A DNA stretch of 64,000 nucleotides from Alistipes sp. Its GTDB lineage: Bacteria > Bacteroidota > Bacteroidia > Bacteroidales > Rikenellaceae. The notes under the pieces are model-generated. The model worked only from the letters and a program-made list of their open reading frames with translations. It was not told the DNA's origin and searched no databases. The DNA lies in assembly GCA_017416915.1 (NCBI GenBank), contig JAFQAN010000002.1, positions 90,669-154,668 on the forward strand. The letters are read 5' to 3'. Positions 8,960 to 16,969 of the stretch are shown here, one piece after another (within the stretch, counting starts at the first letter, position 1; the number at the start of each line of letters is the position of its first letter). The translations under genes and the position numbers were made by a program.

Positions 8960-8991
8960 CAAAGGTACGGTTTTTTATAAAAAAAACCAAA
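8960..8991 (-). promoter_or_regulatory. Bacteroidota-type promoter for the beta-barrel/phoH unit
   Basis: Minus strand: TTTG (8988-8991), 20 bp, then TACCTTTG (8960-8967). This matches TTTG-N19/20-TAnnTTTG. Confidence 0.65.
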
Positions 8992-9039
8992 AATTGTGTT
9001 ATTTATTTTGTAAGGCTTTTTATTTTGGGTTTATTGACG

Positions 9040-9047
9040 TATCTTTG
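9040..9047 (+). promoter_or_regulatory. Promoter -7 element for der
   Basis: TATCTTTG matches TAnnTTTG and lies 95 bp before the der start. The -33 element is not clear. Confidence 0.5.
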
Positions 9048-9141
9048 TGGCGCATATGTAGTTCTAATAGTGGAGCAAACTGTGCGCTACTTGGCCGCTT
9101 GTCAAGACAAAACGTAACAAAACAATAAACAGGATATAACT

Positions 9142-10446
9142 ATGAGTTTAGTAGCTATTGTAGGTCGCCCCAATGTGGGTAAATCGACACTCTTCAACCG
9201 CCTTGTGGGTCAGCGTCAGGCAATCGTCGATGAGACGGCAGGTACGACGCGCGATCGCCACTATGGCAAAACCGACTGGAACGGCAAAGAGTTCTCGGTG
9301 ATTGATACTGGTGGTTACACCGTAAACTCGGAGGACATCTTTGAGGATGAGATACGCCGTCAGGTGATGCTTGCTATTGACGAGGCGGACCTCATACTCT
9401 TCCTTGTTGAGGTGCGCACAGGCATTACCGACCTCGATATGATGATGGCAGACATACTGCGTCGCTCGGGCAAGAAGGTGATGCTCGTATGCAACAAGGT
9501 CGATACCTACGACCTTATCTACTTCTCGCACGAGTTTCACGCCTTGGGTCTTGGCGAGCCTTTCTGCATCAGCTCGATGTCGGGTAGCGGCACAGGCGAT
9601 ATGATGGATGCCATCTTGGCAAACCTCCCAGAGGATACCACTGCCGAGTACGACGCCTCGTTGCCCCGCATCGCCATCGTGGGACGCCCCAACGTAGGTA
9701 AGTCGTCGATGACAAATGCCCTCTTGGGTCAGGAGCGCAACATCGTAACTAACGTGGCAGGTACCACGCGCGACTCGATACACACCCGCTACAATATGTA
9801 TGGTATGGACTTCTACCTCATCGACACGGCGGGTATGCGTAAGAAGGGTAAGGTTACAGAGGACCTCGAATTTTACTCTGTTATGCGCTCGATACGCGCC
9901 ATCGAGAACTCGGACGTATGCGTACTTATGCTCGACGCTGAGCAGGGCATCGAGTCGCAGGACCTCAATATCCACAACCTCATCGTGCGTAACCGCAAGG
10001 GCTGTGTTATAGTGGTCAATAAGTGGGACTTGGTGGAGAAGGATAGCAACACTATGAAGGTATGGCGCGAGTTCTTGGAGAAGAAGCTCGCTCCGTTTAG
10101 TGATATTCCGATTATCTTCACCTCGGTAATCAACAAGCAGCGTATCCTCGACGTGTTGCAGAACGCCATACGTGTATATCAGTCGCGTAAGCGCCGTATA
10201 TCGACATCCGAGCTTAACGACTTCTTCTTGCCGCTTATCGAGAACTATCCTCCCGCAGCGACAAAGGGCAAATATATCAAGATTAAGTATGTAACGCAGC
10301 TGCCCACCCCCACGCCGCAGTTTGCATTCTTTGTGAATTTGCCGCAGTATATCAAGGAGTCGTATCGTCGCTTCTTGGAGAACAAGTTGCGCGAGCAGTG
10401 GGACTTCTCGGGCGTGCCTATCCAAATATACTTCCGACAAAAGTAA
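9142..10446 (+). CDS. der: Ribosome-associated GTPase Der (EngA)
   Basis: 434 residues, typical for Der. There are two tandem G domains, the feature that defines the family: [16 protein letters not shown] (G1 at about 8-23) with CNKVDTYD, and [16 protein letters not shown] (about 178-193) with DTAGMRKKG and [11 protein letters not shown]. The C-terminal KH-like domain ends in PIQIYFRQK. It acts in late assembly of the 50S ribosomal subunit. It is monocistronic: it has its own promoter upstream and two palindromic elements directly downstream. Confidence 0.97.
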   Translation: MSLVAIVGRPNVGKSTLFNRLVGQRQAIVDETAGTTRDRHYGKTDWNGKEFSVIDTGGYTVNSEDIFEDEIRRQVMLAIDEADLILFLVEVRTGITDLDMMMADILRRSGKKVMLVCNKVDTYDLIYFSHEFHALGLGEPFCISSMSGSGTGDMMDAILANLPEDTTAEYDASLPRIAIVGRPNVGKSSMTNALLGQERNIVTNVAGTTRDSIHTRYNMYGMDFYLIDTAGMRKKGKVTEDLEFYSVMRSIRAIENSDVCVLMLDAEQGIESQDLNIHNLIVRNRKGCVIVVNKWDLVEKDSNTMKVWREFLEKKLAPFSDIPIIFTSVINKQRILDVLQNAIRVYQSRKRRISTSELNDFFLPLIENYPPAATKGKYIKIKYVTQLPTPTPQFAFFVNLPQYIKESYRRFLENKLREQWDFSGVPIQIYFRQK

Positions 10447-10461
10447 TTTTGCTCAGCTATG

Positions 10462-10587
10462 CTTGGTGTGATAAGGGGTCGATTGCGTCCCCTAACAAAA
10501 AATGCCGTCAATGGGACGTACGCGCAAGTACTACCCATCGACGGCATTTTTGCCGAGTGTAGCACTCGGCACCCTTCTGAAACCAAG
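10462..10587. repeat. 127-bp palindromic element, copy 1
   Basis: The left end CTTGGTGTGATAAGGGG (10462-10478) is mirrored by CCCTTCTGAAACCAAG at 10572-10587. The central hairpin has arms AATGCCGTC (10501-10509) and GACGGCATT (10540-10548) around the apex CGTACGCGCAAGTACT, and is followed by a T run. A second small hairpin (GCCGAGTG-TAG-CACTCGGC) is inserted in the right half. It starts 15 bp after the der stop and probably serves as its terminator. Confidence 0.8.
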
Positions 10588-10589
10588 CC

Positions 10590-10715
10590 CTTGTCGTGAT
10601 AGCGGCGCATCTGCGGCACCAAGCTCGTTCGTCTGAATGGGGATGTACGCCCAAGTACACCCCCATCCAGCCAAACTTCGACTTGGCACCACATCTGCAC
10701 CACTCTGACGCCAAG
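10590..10715. repeat. 127-bp palindromic element, copy 2 (tandem)
   Basis: The left end CTTGTCGTGATAGCGG begins 2 bp after copy 1. The right end …CTCTGACGCCAAG stops at 10715. The central hairpin has arms TGGGGATGTAC / GTACACCCCCA with loop GCCCAA; the apex TGTACGCCCAAGTAC matches the other copies. Confidence 0.8.
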
Positions 10716-10749
10716 CTGCCTCGCGCAGCCGCGCACAGCCTCGCACTGC

Positions 10750-10945
10750 TGAGAACGACTGAGAATGACTGAGAACGACTGAGAACGCCTGTGTTTTTCA
10801 AGGGTCTCATAGTCTCGTCGTCTCGTCGTCTCGCAGTCTCGTGGTCTCGCAGTCTCGCGGGCGCGATTCCCAGTCGTTCCCAGTCGTTCTCAGTCGTTCT
10901 CAGTCGTTCTCAGCCACTCGCGCGCCCCTCAGTCAATCGCGCACC
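10750..10945. repeat. Decamer/octamer/inverted-decamer satellite block B
   Basis: Four forward decamers TGAGAACGAC (10750-10789), TGTGTTTTT (10790-10798), seven octamers GTCTCGTC/GTCTCGCA (10804-10859), then GGGCGCG and about five inverted decamers CAGTCGTTCC/CAGTCGTTCT to about 10920, ending with CGCGCGCCCC. It is joined to copy 2 by CTGCCTCGCGCAGCC. It lies between convergent der and the 5'-nucleotidase gene. Confidence 0.85.
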
Positions 10946-11033
10946 GCCCGATTTAGCGGTAAGACGTCAGATACTCAGTTTGTAGCGGGCAACACCCGCA
11001 CATCCCTTAACTCTAAATTCTCTAATCTAACGA

Positions 11034-11951
11034 TTACTCGTTGGCGATACCCATCGGAATATGTACTGCTGGTACGTTGCGCAGATGGTCTAAGTGCGAC
11101 ATCTGGTCGTCAAAGAAGATGTGTGGTCGCATAATCTCCAACACTCTATCCTTAGATATGCCGCCGAGGAAGAAGGCCTCTGTAACCTCTACACCCCAAC
11201 TCTTCAACGTATTTACAACGCGCTCGTGGGCGGGTGCATTACGCGCCGTTACGATAGATATTTTTAGCCAACGATGATAGTCGGGGTTGGCTGCTATGCG
11301 TTGTGTTTCAAGCTTCTGTAAGTTTGATATTTTCATTAGCAGGTCTGCCAATGGTCCTGGGTCGAGAGGTCGGCGTGTGGCGGCTTCGTGTTTATGAAAT
11401 GCCGAGAGTCCCTGCTCCTTATATATCTTCTCGCTCTCGTCGTCGGCGATAACACCGTCGAAGTCGAAGGCGATACGTAGCTCATTATCGCTCACATCAT
11501 CCATAACCTCGCTGTCGAGTACTCTGCCCGCGGCGTAGCCCGCATCGCAGGCACGGCGTACATCGCGCTCCGAAGCGGAGAGAAATAGCGACGCATTGAA
11601 CGCGGGCAAGTACTTATATGGCGACTCGCCCGAGAAGAACGAGGCGCGTGTAATATCCAAGCCGTAGTGTTCGATGGTGCGGAACACCCTCAACCCCGTC
11701 TCGGGAGAGTTACGCGATAGTAGCACAACCTCTACGGGCTGCTCGTCGGCGAATATCTCGTTAAAACTCAACAATCGCTTTACAAAGGGGAAGGCAACGC
11801 CCTTACTTAGAGGTACATCTATGTTCTGCTCCTGGTAGCGGCGGTACTCTGCTAAGCCGCACTCATTATATATTTTGTCCGACTCCGAGAGGTCGAAGAG
11901 CGCCGACGACGATACGGCGACGACAAGTTTATTTTCGATAGGAAATGCCAT
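11034..11951 (-). CDS. Cytosolic 5'-nucleotidase family protein
   Basis: 305 residues. The AFPIENKLVVAVSSSALFDL start and the aspartate-rich FDFDGVIADDESEKIY motif (about 167-182) are those of the 5'-nucleotidase family related to eukaryotic cytosolic 5'-nucleotidase I (HAD-like). It is expected to dephosphorylate nucleoside monophosphates, but substrate choice is not readable. A later VTARNAPAHERVVNTLKSWG and IFFDDQMSHL supply the remaining HAD motifs. It is a single gene with a TATCTTTG promoter (minus strand, 11970-11977) 19 bp upstream of the ATG, and it converges on der. Confidence 0.85.
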   Translation of the reverse strand: MAFPIENKLVVAVSSSALFDLSESDKIYNECGLAEYRRYQEQNIDVPLSKGVAFPFVKRLLSFNEIFADEQPVEVVLLSRNSPETGLRVFRTIEHYGLDITRASFFSGESPYKYLPAFNASLFLSASERDVRRACDAGYAAGRVLDSEVMDDVSDNELRIAFDFDGVIADDESEKIYKEQGLSAFHKHEAATRRPLDPGPLADLLMKISNLQKLETQRIAANPDYHRWLKISIVTARNAPAHERVVNTLKSWGVEVTEAFFLGGISKDRVLEIMRPHIFFDDQMSHLDHLRNVPAVHIPMGIANE

Positions 11952-11969
11952 ATTGTAAATTCTTTAATG

Positions 11970-11977
11970 CAAAGATA
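11970..11977 (-). promoter_or_regulatory. Promoter -7 element for the 5'-nucleotidase gene
   Basis: Minus strand TATCTTTG, with a TTG about 21 bp upstream (12001-11999). Confidence 0.55.
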
Positions 11978-12020
11978 CGAAAAAAAATACTTATACGACA
12001 ATCGTCGCATAAGTATTTCG

Positions 12021-12094
12021 TGGTTGAGCTACCGAGATTCGAACTCAGAATAACAGAACCAAAATCTGCTGTGTTACCGTTACACCATAGCTCA
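12021..12094 (-). tRNA. tRNA-Gln (anticodon TTG)
   Basis: On the minus strand the acceptor arms TGAGCTA and TAGCTCA pair over 7 bp and CCA is encoded. The anticodon arm GCAGA-TTTTGGT-TCTGT places TTG at the anticodon. The T arm contains GTTCGAATC. The length is 74 nt including CCA. A promoter lies about 20 bp upstream. Confidence 0.93.
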
Positions 12095-12114
12095 ATCGTT
12101 GCTCGTAAGCGACG

Positions 12115-12145
12115 CAAAGATAGTGTAAAGTTTTCAAACTACAAA
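12115..12145 (-). promoter_or_regulatory. Promoter of the tRNA-Gln gene
   Basis: Minus strand: TTTG (12142-12145), 19 bp, TATCTTTG (12115-12122). Near-perfect consensus. Confidence 0.7.
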
Positions 12146-12177
12146 ATTTGTCGGCTATAAATATTACCAAATCGTCA

Positions 12178-13059
12178 TTACACTCTGTGGTATCTGTTTG
12201 GTGTGCAGCCCTCCAAGCGTTTGAACATACGTGTAAGGTGGTGCGGGTACTTGAAGCCGAGGCGGTACGCCACTTCGCTCACGGAGAACTTGCCGCTCGT
12301 AAGCAGCATCTTAGCCTCGTCGATGATGCGTCGCTGGATATACTCCTGTGCCGACCGTCCCGTCTGCCTCTTCACTAAGTCGCCGAAGTAGTTGGGCGAG
12401 AGGTTTAGCTGGTTGGCACACCAAGCCACCGTAGGTATTGAGCGCTTCGCAGACCTCTCCGAGAGGTGGTTGTTGAGCAGCCTTTCGAGACGTACTATGA
12501 GACTTTGATTTTGCTTATCGGTGGCGGATGTCTGTCGCTCGAAGTAGCGCATACATAGACACAATATAACCGAAATTCCCGATATGACGATATTGTGGGT
12601 GTGAGAGTCTATCTCGTGCAACTCGTCATATAGGCTCTGCATATAGTTGTTTATGGCGTTAAATTCCGCAGAGTTTATATACAGCGACTTGTGCGCATCG
12701 AAGAACGGGAAAACCGATATGTAGTGTTCCAAGACGGTCTTCTTGATTATGTCGGGATGAAATAGCAACAACCAGCCATCAATGTCGCTCTCTACGTTGG
12801 AACGACAGCTGCACGTATGACCTGGCGCAACAAACCTCAGTGTAGCCTTAACCTCATCTGTATCGCTTTGATGTTGTGCATTGTCGGCCCTATTTGAGAT
12901 GTTGCATAAGATGCCATAGACTCCGAAATATAGCGGAATAATCGGTATGTTTTTGAGTTCCGAAAGTTTGACAACACTTATCAAAGGGTGTTGTTGCTTG
13001 ATGCTCAGATGCTCGTTACAATTACCGATGCTGTCTAACCTGAAAACCCCATTACTCAT
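12178..13059 (-). CDS. AraC/XylS-family transcriptional regulator
   Basis: 293 residues. The C-terminal 100 residues hold the two helix-turn-helix motifs of AraC proteins (VAWCANQLNLSPNYFGDLVK … FSVSEVAYRLGFKYPHHLTR, ending GCTPNRYHRV). The N-terminal half (about 1-185) is a cupin-like sensor typical of Bacteroidota AraC proteins that respond to stress or small metabolites; no ligand can be named. It is monocistronic, with no obvious target gene beside it on the same strand; the nearest divergent unit is the candidate small RNA at 13225-13338, which makes that RNA a possible target. Its A/T content is somewhat higher than in neighbouring housekeeping genes. Confidence 0.9.
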   Translation of the reverse strand: MSNGVFRLDSIGNCNEHLSIKQQHPLISVVKLSELKNIPIIPLYFGVYGILCNISNRADNAQHQSDTDEVKATLRFVAPGHTCSCRSNVESDIDGWLLLFHPDIIKKTVLEHYISVFPFFDAHKSLYINSAEFNAINNYMQSLYDELHEIDSHTHNIVISGISVILCLCMRYFERQTSATDKQNQSLIVRLERLLNNHLSERSAKRSIPTVAWCANQLNLSPNYFGDLVKRQTGRSAQEYIQRRIIDEAKMLLTSGKFSVSEVAYRLGFKYPHHLTRMFKRLEGCTPNRYHRV

Positions 13060-13188
13060 AACCCAAATTCTCGATTTTGTGAATATTTTACTACACTCAT
13101 TATACTATATACCACTGCGTAGAGATAGGTGATATAGAGAATTGTCGCCAATCAGTAAAATTGGTAATTAATTCCGTTACCTATCTAT

Positions 13189-13218
13189 TTTGTTGTGCCG
13201 CAGTGCGTATTAATTTTG
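13189..13218 (+). promoter_or_regulatory. Promoter pointing into the AraC-thioesterase gap
   Basis: TTTG (13189-13192), 18 bp, TAATTTTG (13211-13218). No ORF follows it on the plus strand; a terminator hairpin does, about 110 bp on. Confidence 0.5.
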
Positions 13219-13224
13219 CCCCGA

Positions 13225-13338
13225 AATATTAGACATGTGTGCTGGTGGACAATGTCTGTTGCTAATTGGGGTTAATGAGGCTTTCATTTGGGTATTTGAT
13301 TGGCAATGGATTGGGGGGATCCACCAGCATCTTTTTTT
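13225..13338 (+). ncRNA. Candidate small RNA of about 113 nt
   Basis: A plus-strand promoter at 13189-13218 is followed about 15 nt later by TGCTGGTGGA (13240-13249). Its exact reverse complement TCCACCAGCA (13320-13329) is followed at once by TCTTTTTTT. The transcript would therefore be closed by a 10-bp stem formed between its two ends and finish at an intrinsic terminator. The 70-nt interior is G/T-rich and has no ORF of note. Flanking genes are both on the minus strand, so this is not their leader or terminator. I see no match to SRP, 6S or tmRNA signatures. Confidence 0.45.
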
Positions 13339-13365
13339 GTATCGTAACGACCTTCTTATTAAAAA

Positions 13366-13737
13366 CTATAACTTCGATAGGAACTTCTCGCGGTTTACCA
13401 CGTAGCGCGTATGTTCGCCTTCGCCGATAAGCGTCTCGCCCTCGTAAGCCTTAACCGAGAAGGTCAGCTTGCGACCATCAATTGCTGTTAGCTCCGCAAT
13501 AGCGAGAACGTGCGCACCCACTTTTGAGGGTTTGAGGTGCGAGGTTGCTATATGTGCGCCCACGGTGGTCTGGTCGTCGTCAATCTTTGTAGCTACTGCT
13601 AACATTGCGGCATTCTCCATAAGTGCCACCATTGCGGGGGTTGCAAGAACTGCCATATCGCCCGAGCCGATAAACTCGGCGGTATTGCTCTCAGTAACCT
13701 GCATAATGGTACTATGCTGTAATCCTATCTCTAACAT
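13366..13737 (-). CDS. Hot-dog thioesterase (FlK/PaaI-like)
   Basis: 123 residues in a single hot-dog domain. GSGDMAVLATPAMVALMENAA and VGAHIATSHLKPSKVG carry Thr, Glu and His in the spacing of the fluoroacetyl-CoA thioesterase-like group. It should hydrolyse a small acyl-CoA; the substrate is unknown. It is a single gene, starting 32 bp downstream of a TATCTTTG promoter (minus strand, 13770-13777), and divergent from the DUF4294 gene. Confidence 0.85.
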   Translation of the reverse strand: MLEIGLQHSTIMQVTESNTAEFIGSGDMAVLATPAMVALMENAAMLAVATKIDDDQTTVGAHIATSHLKPSKVGAHVLAIAELTAIDGRKLTFSVKAYEGETLIGEGEHTRYVVNREKFLSKL

Positions 13738-13769
13738 ATAAGGTGTTGTTTTATTGGGTAATATTTATG

Positions 13770-13777
13770 CAAAGATA
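13770..13777 (-). promoter_or_regulatory. Promoter -7 element for the thioesterase gene
   Basis: Minus strand TATCTTTG, back to back with the plus-strand promoter at 13822. Confidence 0.55.
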
Positions 13778-13821
13778 AAAAAAATATCCGTACCGCACAA
13801 CCTAAACAGATATTTATTCGT

Positions 13822-13829
13822 TATATTTG
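13822..13829 (+). promoter_or_regulatory. Promoter -7 element for the DUF4294 gene
   Basis: TATATTTG. Transcription should begin near 13835, which excludes a start at the in-frame TTG 13827 and fixes the ATG at 13842. Confidence 0.55.
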
Positions 13830-13841
13830 TGCAACCGAACA

Positions 13842-14438
13842 ATGAAACCGCTACGTTACATATCGCCACTTTTTATACTGCTTGTCCTCTTTACACCCCT
13901 TAATGCAGATGCTCAGGCGCGCAGAACACGTGTGCGTGGAGCTACGTCGGCACGTTGGGAGGTGGATAGTAGTGGCGACTCTACGCTGCACGTTACGCTT
14001 ATGCAGGTAAACATCTACCATCGTATGCGCGACATAAGGCAGTACCAGAAGATGGTAAAGGCGGTTAAAAAGGTATATCCGTTGGCTTTGGAGGCGTCGA
14101 GGCGTATGGCAAAGGTGGATGTCGAGCTTGACGAGCTACGTCGTCGCGACCGCAAGAGATATACTGCCGAGATGGAGGAGGCGATAAAGAAGGAGATAAC
14201 GCCGATGCTCTGGAAGATGACACGCTACGAGGGTAAGATACTTCTAAAACTTATCGACCGCGAGACAGACCATACCGTATTCTCGATACTTAAAACCTAT
14301 CGTAGTGGCTTCACGGCAGGCTTCTATCAGACCATTGCGCGCCTATTTGGTAACAACCTAAAACTACAATACGACCCCGAGGGCGAGGATGCTATGCTCG
14401 AACAGATTGTCCTCTATTATAAGGCGGGGCTACTATAA
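13842..14438 (+). CDS. DUF4294 family exported protein
   Basis: 198 residues from the ATG at 13842, with a signal peptide (MKPLRYISPLFILLVLFTPLNADAQ). A helical, charged body follows (YQKMVKAVKKVYPLALEA … RRRDRKRYTAEMEEAIKKE), ending in ILKTYRSGFTAGFYQTIARLFGNNLKL and DPEGEDAMLEQIV. This is the DUF4294 pattern, a Bacteroidota family of unknown role, probably periplasmic. The 5' leader is only about 7 nt. It stands alone before the thiamine locus. Confidence 0.85.
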   Translation: MKPLRYISPLFILLVLFTPLNADAQARRTRVRGATSARWEVDSSGDSTLHVTLMQVNIYHRMRDIRQYQKMVKAVKKVYPLALEASRRMAKVDVELDELRRRDRKRYTAEMEEAIKKEITPMLWKMTRYEGKILLKLIDRETDHTVFSILKTYRSGFTAGFYQTIARLFGNNLKLQYDPEGEDAMLEQIVLYYKAGLL

Positions 14439-14525
14439 GAGGTGGGGTAGTGGCTCTCGTAGCGCAATTTTAGGGCCTCTCTTAGTCAAGCGTCCGTTCA
14501 GCTACTAATTTTTTGAACTTTCCGC

Positions 14526-14556
14526 ATTGCAGAACGATTTTATTTTCGTACCTTTG
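14526..14556 (+). promoter_or_regulatory. Promoter of the thiamine uptake operon
   Basis: TTGC (14526-14529), 19 bp, TACCTTTG (14549-14556), about 10 nt before the riboswitch. Confidence 0.65.
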
Positions 14557-14564
14557 CGTCAGTT

Positions 14565-14650
14565 ATAGGGGTGCTGACAGCGTTGCTGTTGGCTGAGATT
14601 ATACCCATTGTACTGGATACGGGTAATGCTGATACCAGGATTGGACATAT
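14565..14650 (+). promoter_or_regulatory. TPP (thiamine pyrophosphate) riboswitch
   Basis: The conserved THI-box parts occur in order: AGGGGTGCTGAC (from 14567), GGCTGAGATTATACCC (14591-14606), CTGGATACGGGTAATGCTG and ACCAGGATTGGA. The variable P3 arm is ACAGCGTTGCTGT. A downstream GACCCCTTTT (14659-14668) could pair with the AGGGGT of the aptamer, giving a simple on/off switch before the receptor start at 14689. TPP binding is expected to repress the two genes below. Confidence 0.92.
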
Positions 14651-14688
14651 CTTAAAAGACCCCTTTTCAACTTAAAAAATATTAAAGT

Positions 14689-16947
14689 ATGAAAAGGTTT
14701 TTTTGTTTTCTTGCACTCTTAGGCGCTCTGCCCGAGGTGCTATCTGCCCAAGAGAGGCAGATGCTTCTTGACACAACACGTGTTTATGAGATGGATGTTG
14801 TTGAGGTAATGACCACCGCTGCAACAGCCGCCCACCCTGTCGGTTACGACGATTTGTCGCGTGCCGATATTATCCGTAGCAGCTATGGCAACGACCTACC
14901 CTCGGCGCTTGCGCTCACCCCATCTATGGTTGCCACCAACGAGACGGGTATCGGCATTGGTGCTACGTCGATACGTCTGCGTGGCACGGATGCTACACGT
15001 ATCAACGTAACAATCAACGGCGTACCTCTCAACAACCCCGACTCGCACTCGGTATATTGGTACGATACGCCCGACCTTATATCGTCGGTTGGCAGTGTGC
15101 AGGTGCAGCGTGGCGCAGGTCTCTCAACAAACGGCACAGGAGCGTTTGGCGGCTCGGTGGCGATGACTACCGATGCTTTGGAGACGGAGTTTGGTGGCTC
15201 GGCGTCGCTCTCATACGGCTCTTTCAACACCAACAAGCAGGCGTTGCAGCTCTCCTCGGGACTTATGCGCGACCACTGGGTTGTCGATGCGCGCCTCACG
15301 CATATTGGCTCCGACGGCTATATTGACCGTGGCTCGACAGACCTTAAATCGTATATGGCGCAGGCGGGCTATTATGGTGCTAATACCAAGGTTAAGCTGC
15401 TGTCGTTCGGTGGCGTGGCTAAGACATACCTTACATATAATGGTGTGTCGCGTGAGGATATGGAGCTATATGGTCGTCGCTACCACACTTCGGGGCAGTA
15501 CGTAACCTCGTCGGGCGAGTTTGTCCTTGCCGATGGTACGCACGTTGCCTACCACGACGACGAGACAGATAACTATCTTCAAATCAACAATCAGCTCGTT
15601 GTAAACCATCGTTTTAACAATCAGTGGCAACTCAACGCTACGCTCTTCTATACCTATGGCTACGGCTATTATAACCAATATAAGGACGATGCGTGGCTGG
15701 CGGGATATACCAACCTCAATACCGATGATGCTCAGGCCGACCTTATACGTCGTAAGGTTATGCGTAACCACCTCGGCGGACTTAATGCCGCAGCGACATA
15801 CAATGTTGATAACCTTGACCTTACGTTTGGTGGCTCGTGGAGCTACTACACCTGTCCCCACTGGGGCGAAGTGAGCTGGGTCGATGGCGTGTCGGCTGTT
15901 GATGGTCGCTGGTACGATAACGACGTGGCAAAGCAGGATGCCAACATCTTCGCACGTGCAAATTGGAAGGTGTTTGAGGGCGACCGTGGCAATGCACTGC
16001 GTCTGTTTGCCGACTTGCAGTACCGTTTCGTCCACTACGAGGCGTGGGGTACCAACGACAACGCTATATGGGCAGACGACGGCTCGGTGTCGATGCAACC
16101 CATTGATGTCGATAAGCGTTACAACTTCTTCAACCCTCGCCTCGGCATCAACTATACGCACCGCAACCATAAGTTGTATGCCTCGTTTGCCGTGGCTCAC
16201 CGCGAGCCTACGCGCTCCGACTTTACCGACAGACATATGTTCTCGGCAGATGATAGCTACCCCGTAGCTGAGCGTCTGTACGATACGGAGGTGGGCTATA
16301 CCTTCACAAATAAGCACGTCTCGGTGGGTGTAAACCTATATTATATGTACTACCGCAACCAGCTTGTGGCTACGGGTATGGTAAACGATGGCGACGACGC
16401 TCTAAATGTCAATGTCGATAGAAGTTACCGCCGTGGTGTAGAGCTTATGGTGGCGTGGAATACGACAAGGTGGCTCACGCTCTCGGCAAATGCTACGCTC
16501 TCGCAAAACCGCATCTGCGACTATGTCGATATGCTCAAAGATAGCCCCACCTATGGTCAGACGCTTGGAGATATGACCATCTCGTATTCGCCCTCGGTGA
16601 TGGGGTCGCTATTTGCCGACTTCCATATCAAGGGCTTCAACGCCGTATGGCATACGCAGTATGTCGGTAAGCAGTACTTCACAAATAACCAGACGGAGGC
16701 TCTGTCGCTCGATGCCTACTGCGTTACAAACCTCGATTTGAGCTATACGCTCACTCCCAAGCAGCGTATGGGACGTCGCCTCAGCTCGGTGCGTTTCGGT
16801 GTAACGATAAACAACCTCTTCTCGACGCTCTATGAGTCGAATGGCTACGGTTACTCGTATATGTGGGATGGCGAGCGCTACGACGATGCTTTTTACTTCC
16901 CGCAAGCACCTATCAACTGCTTGGCAAATGTAACGCTAAACTTCTAA
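14689..16947 (+). CDS. TonB-dependent outer-membrane receptor for thiamine
   Basis: 752 residues. A signal peptide (MKRFFCFLALLGALPEVLSA) is followed by the plug domain (PSALALTPSMVATNETGIGI, SIRLRGTDATRINVTINGVP, GSVQVQRGAGLSTNGTGAFGG, about 60-180) and a 22-strand-size barrel that ends in the aromatic LANVTLNF. There is no N-terminal carboxypeptidase-like domain, unlike SusC. Thiamine (or a phosphate ester) as substrate is inferred from the TPP riboswitch directly upstream and the PnuC-family gene 22 bp downstream, an arrangement known in Bacteroides. Confidence 0.92.
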   Translation: MKRFFCFLALLGALPEVLSAQERQMLLDTTRVYEMDVVEVMTTAATAAHPVGYDDLSRADIIRSSYGNDLPSALALTPSMVATNETGIGIGATSIRLRGTDATRINVTINGVPLNNPDSHSVYWYDTPDLISSVGSVQVQRGAGLSTNGTGAFGGSVAMTTDALETEFGGSASLSYGSFNTNKQALQLSSGLMRDHWVVDARLTHIGSDGYIDRGSTDLKSYMAQAGYYGANTKVKLLSFGGVAKTYLTYNGVSREDMELYGRRYHTSGQYVTSSGEFVLADGTHVAYHDDETDNYLQINNQLVVNHRFNNQWQLNATLFYTYGYGYYNQYKDDAWLAGYTNLNTDDAQADLIRRKVMRNHLGGLNAAATYNVDNLDLTFGGSWSYYTCPHWGEVSWVDGVSAVDGRWYDNDVAKQDANIFARANWKVFEGDRGNALRLFADLQYRFVHYEAWGTNDNAIWADDGSVSMQPIDVDKRYNFFNPRLGINYTHRNHKLYASFAVAHREPTRSDFTDRHMFSADDSYPVAERLYDTEVGYTFTNKHVSVGVNLYYMYYRNQLVATGMVNDGDDALNVNVDRSYRRGVELMVAWNTTRWLTLSANATLSQNRICDYVDMLKDSPTYGQTLGDMTISYSPSVMGSLFADFHIKGFNAVWHTQYVGKQYFTNNQTEALSLDAYCVTNLDLSYTLTPKQRMGRRLSSVRFGVTINNLFSTLYESNGYGYSYMWDGERYDDAFYFPQAPINCLANVTLNF

Positions 16948-16969
16948 ATTGTAAAAACTCAACGACGCT

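Noticed and set aside
9148-10440. Open frame of 430 codons on the minus strand opposite der
   Set aside because: It is a shadow of the strongly codon-biased der gene; the antisense product has no recognisable domain.
10750-10945. CRISPR array
   Set aside because: Units are 8 or 10 bp without spacers and no cas gene is near.
15466-16317. Open frame of 283 codons on the minus strand inside the TonB receptor
   Set aside because: Lies wholly within a clear receptor gene and shows no family motif.
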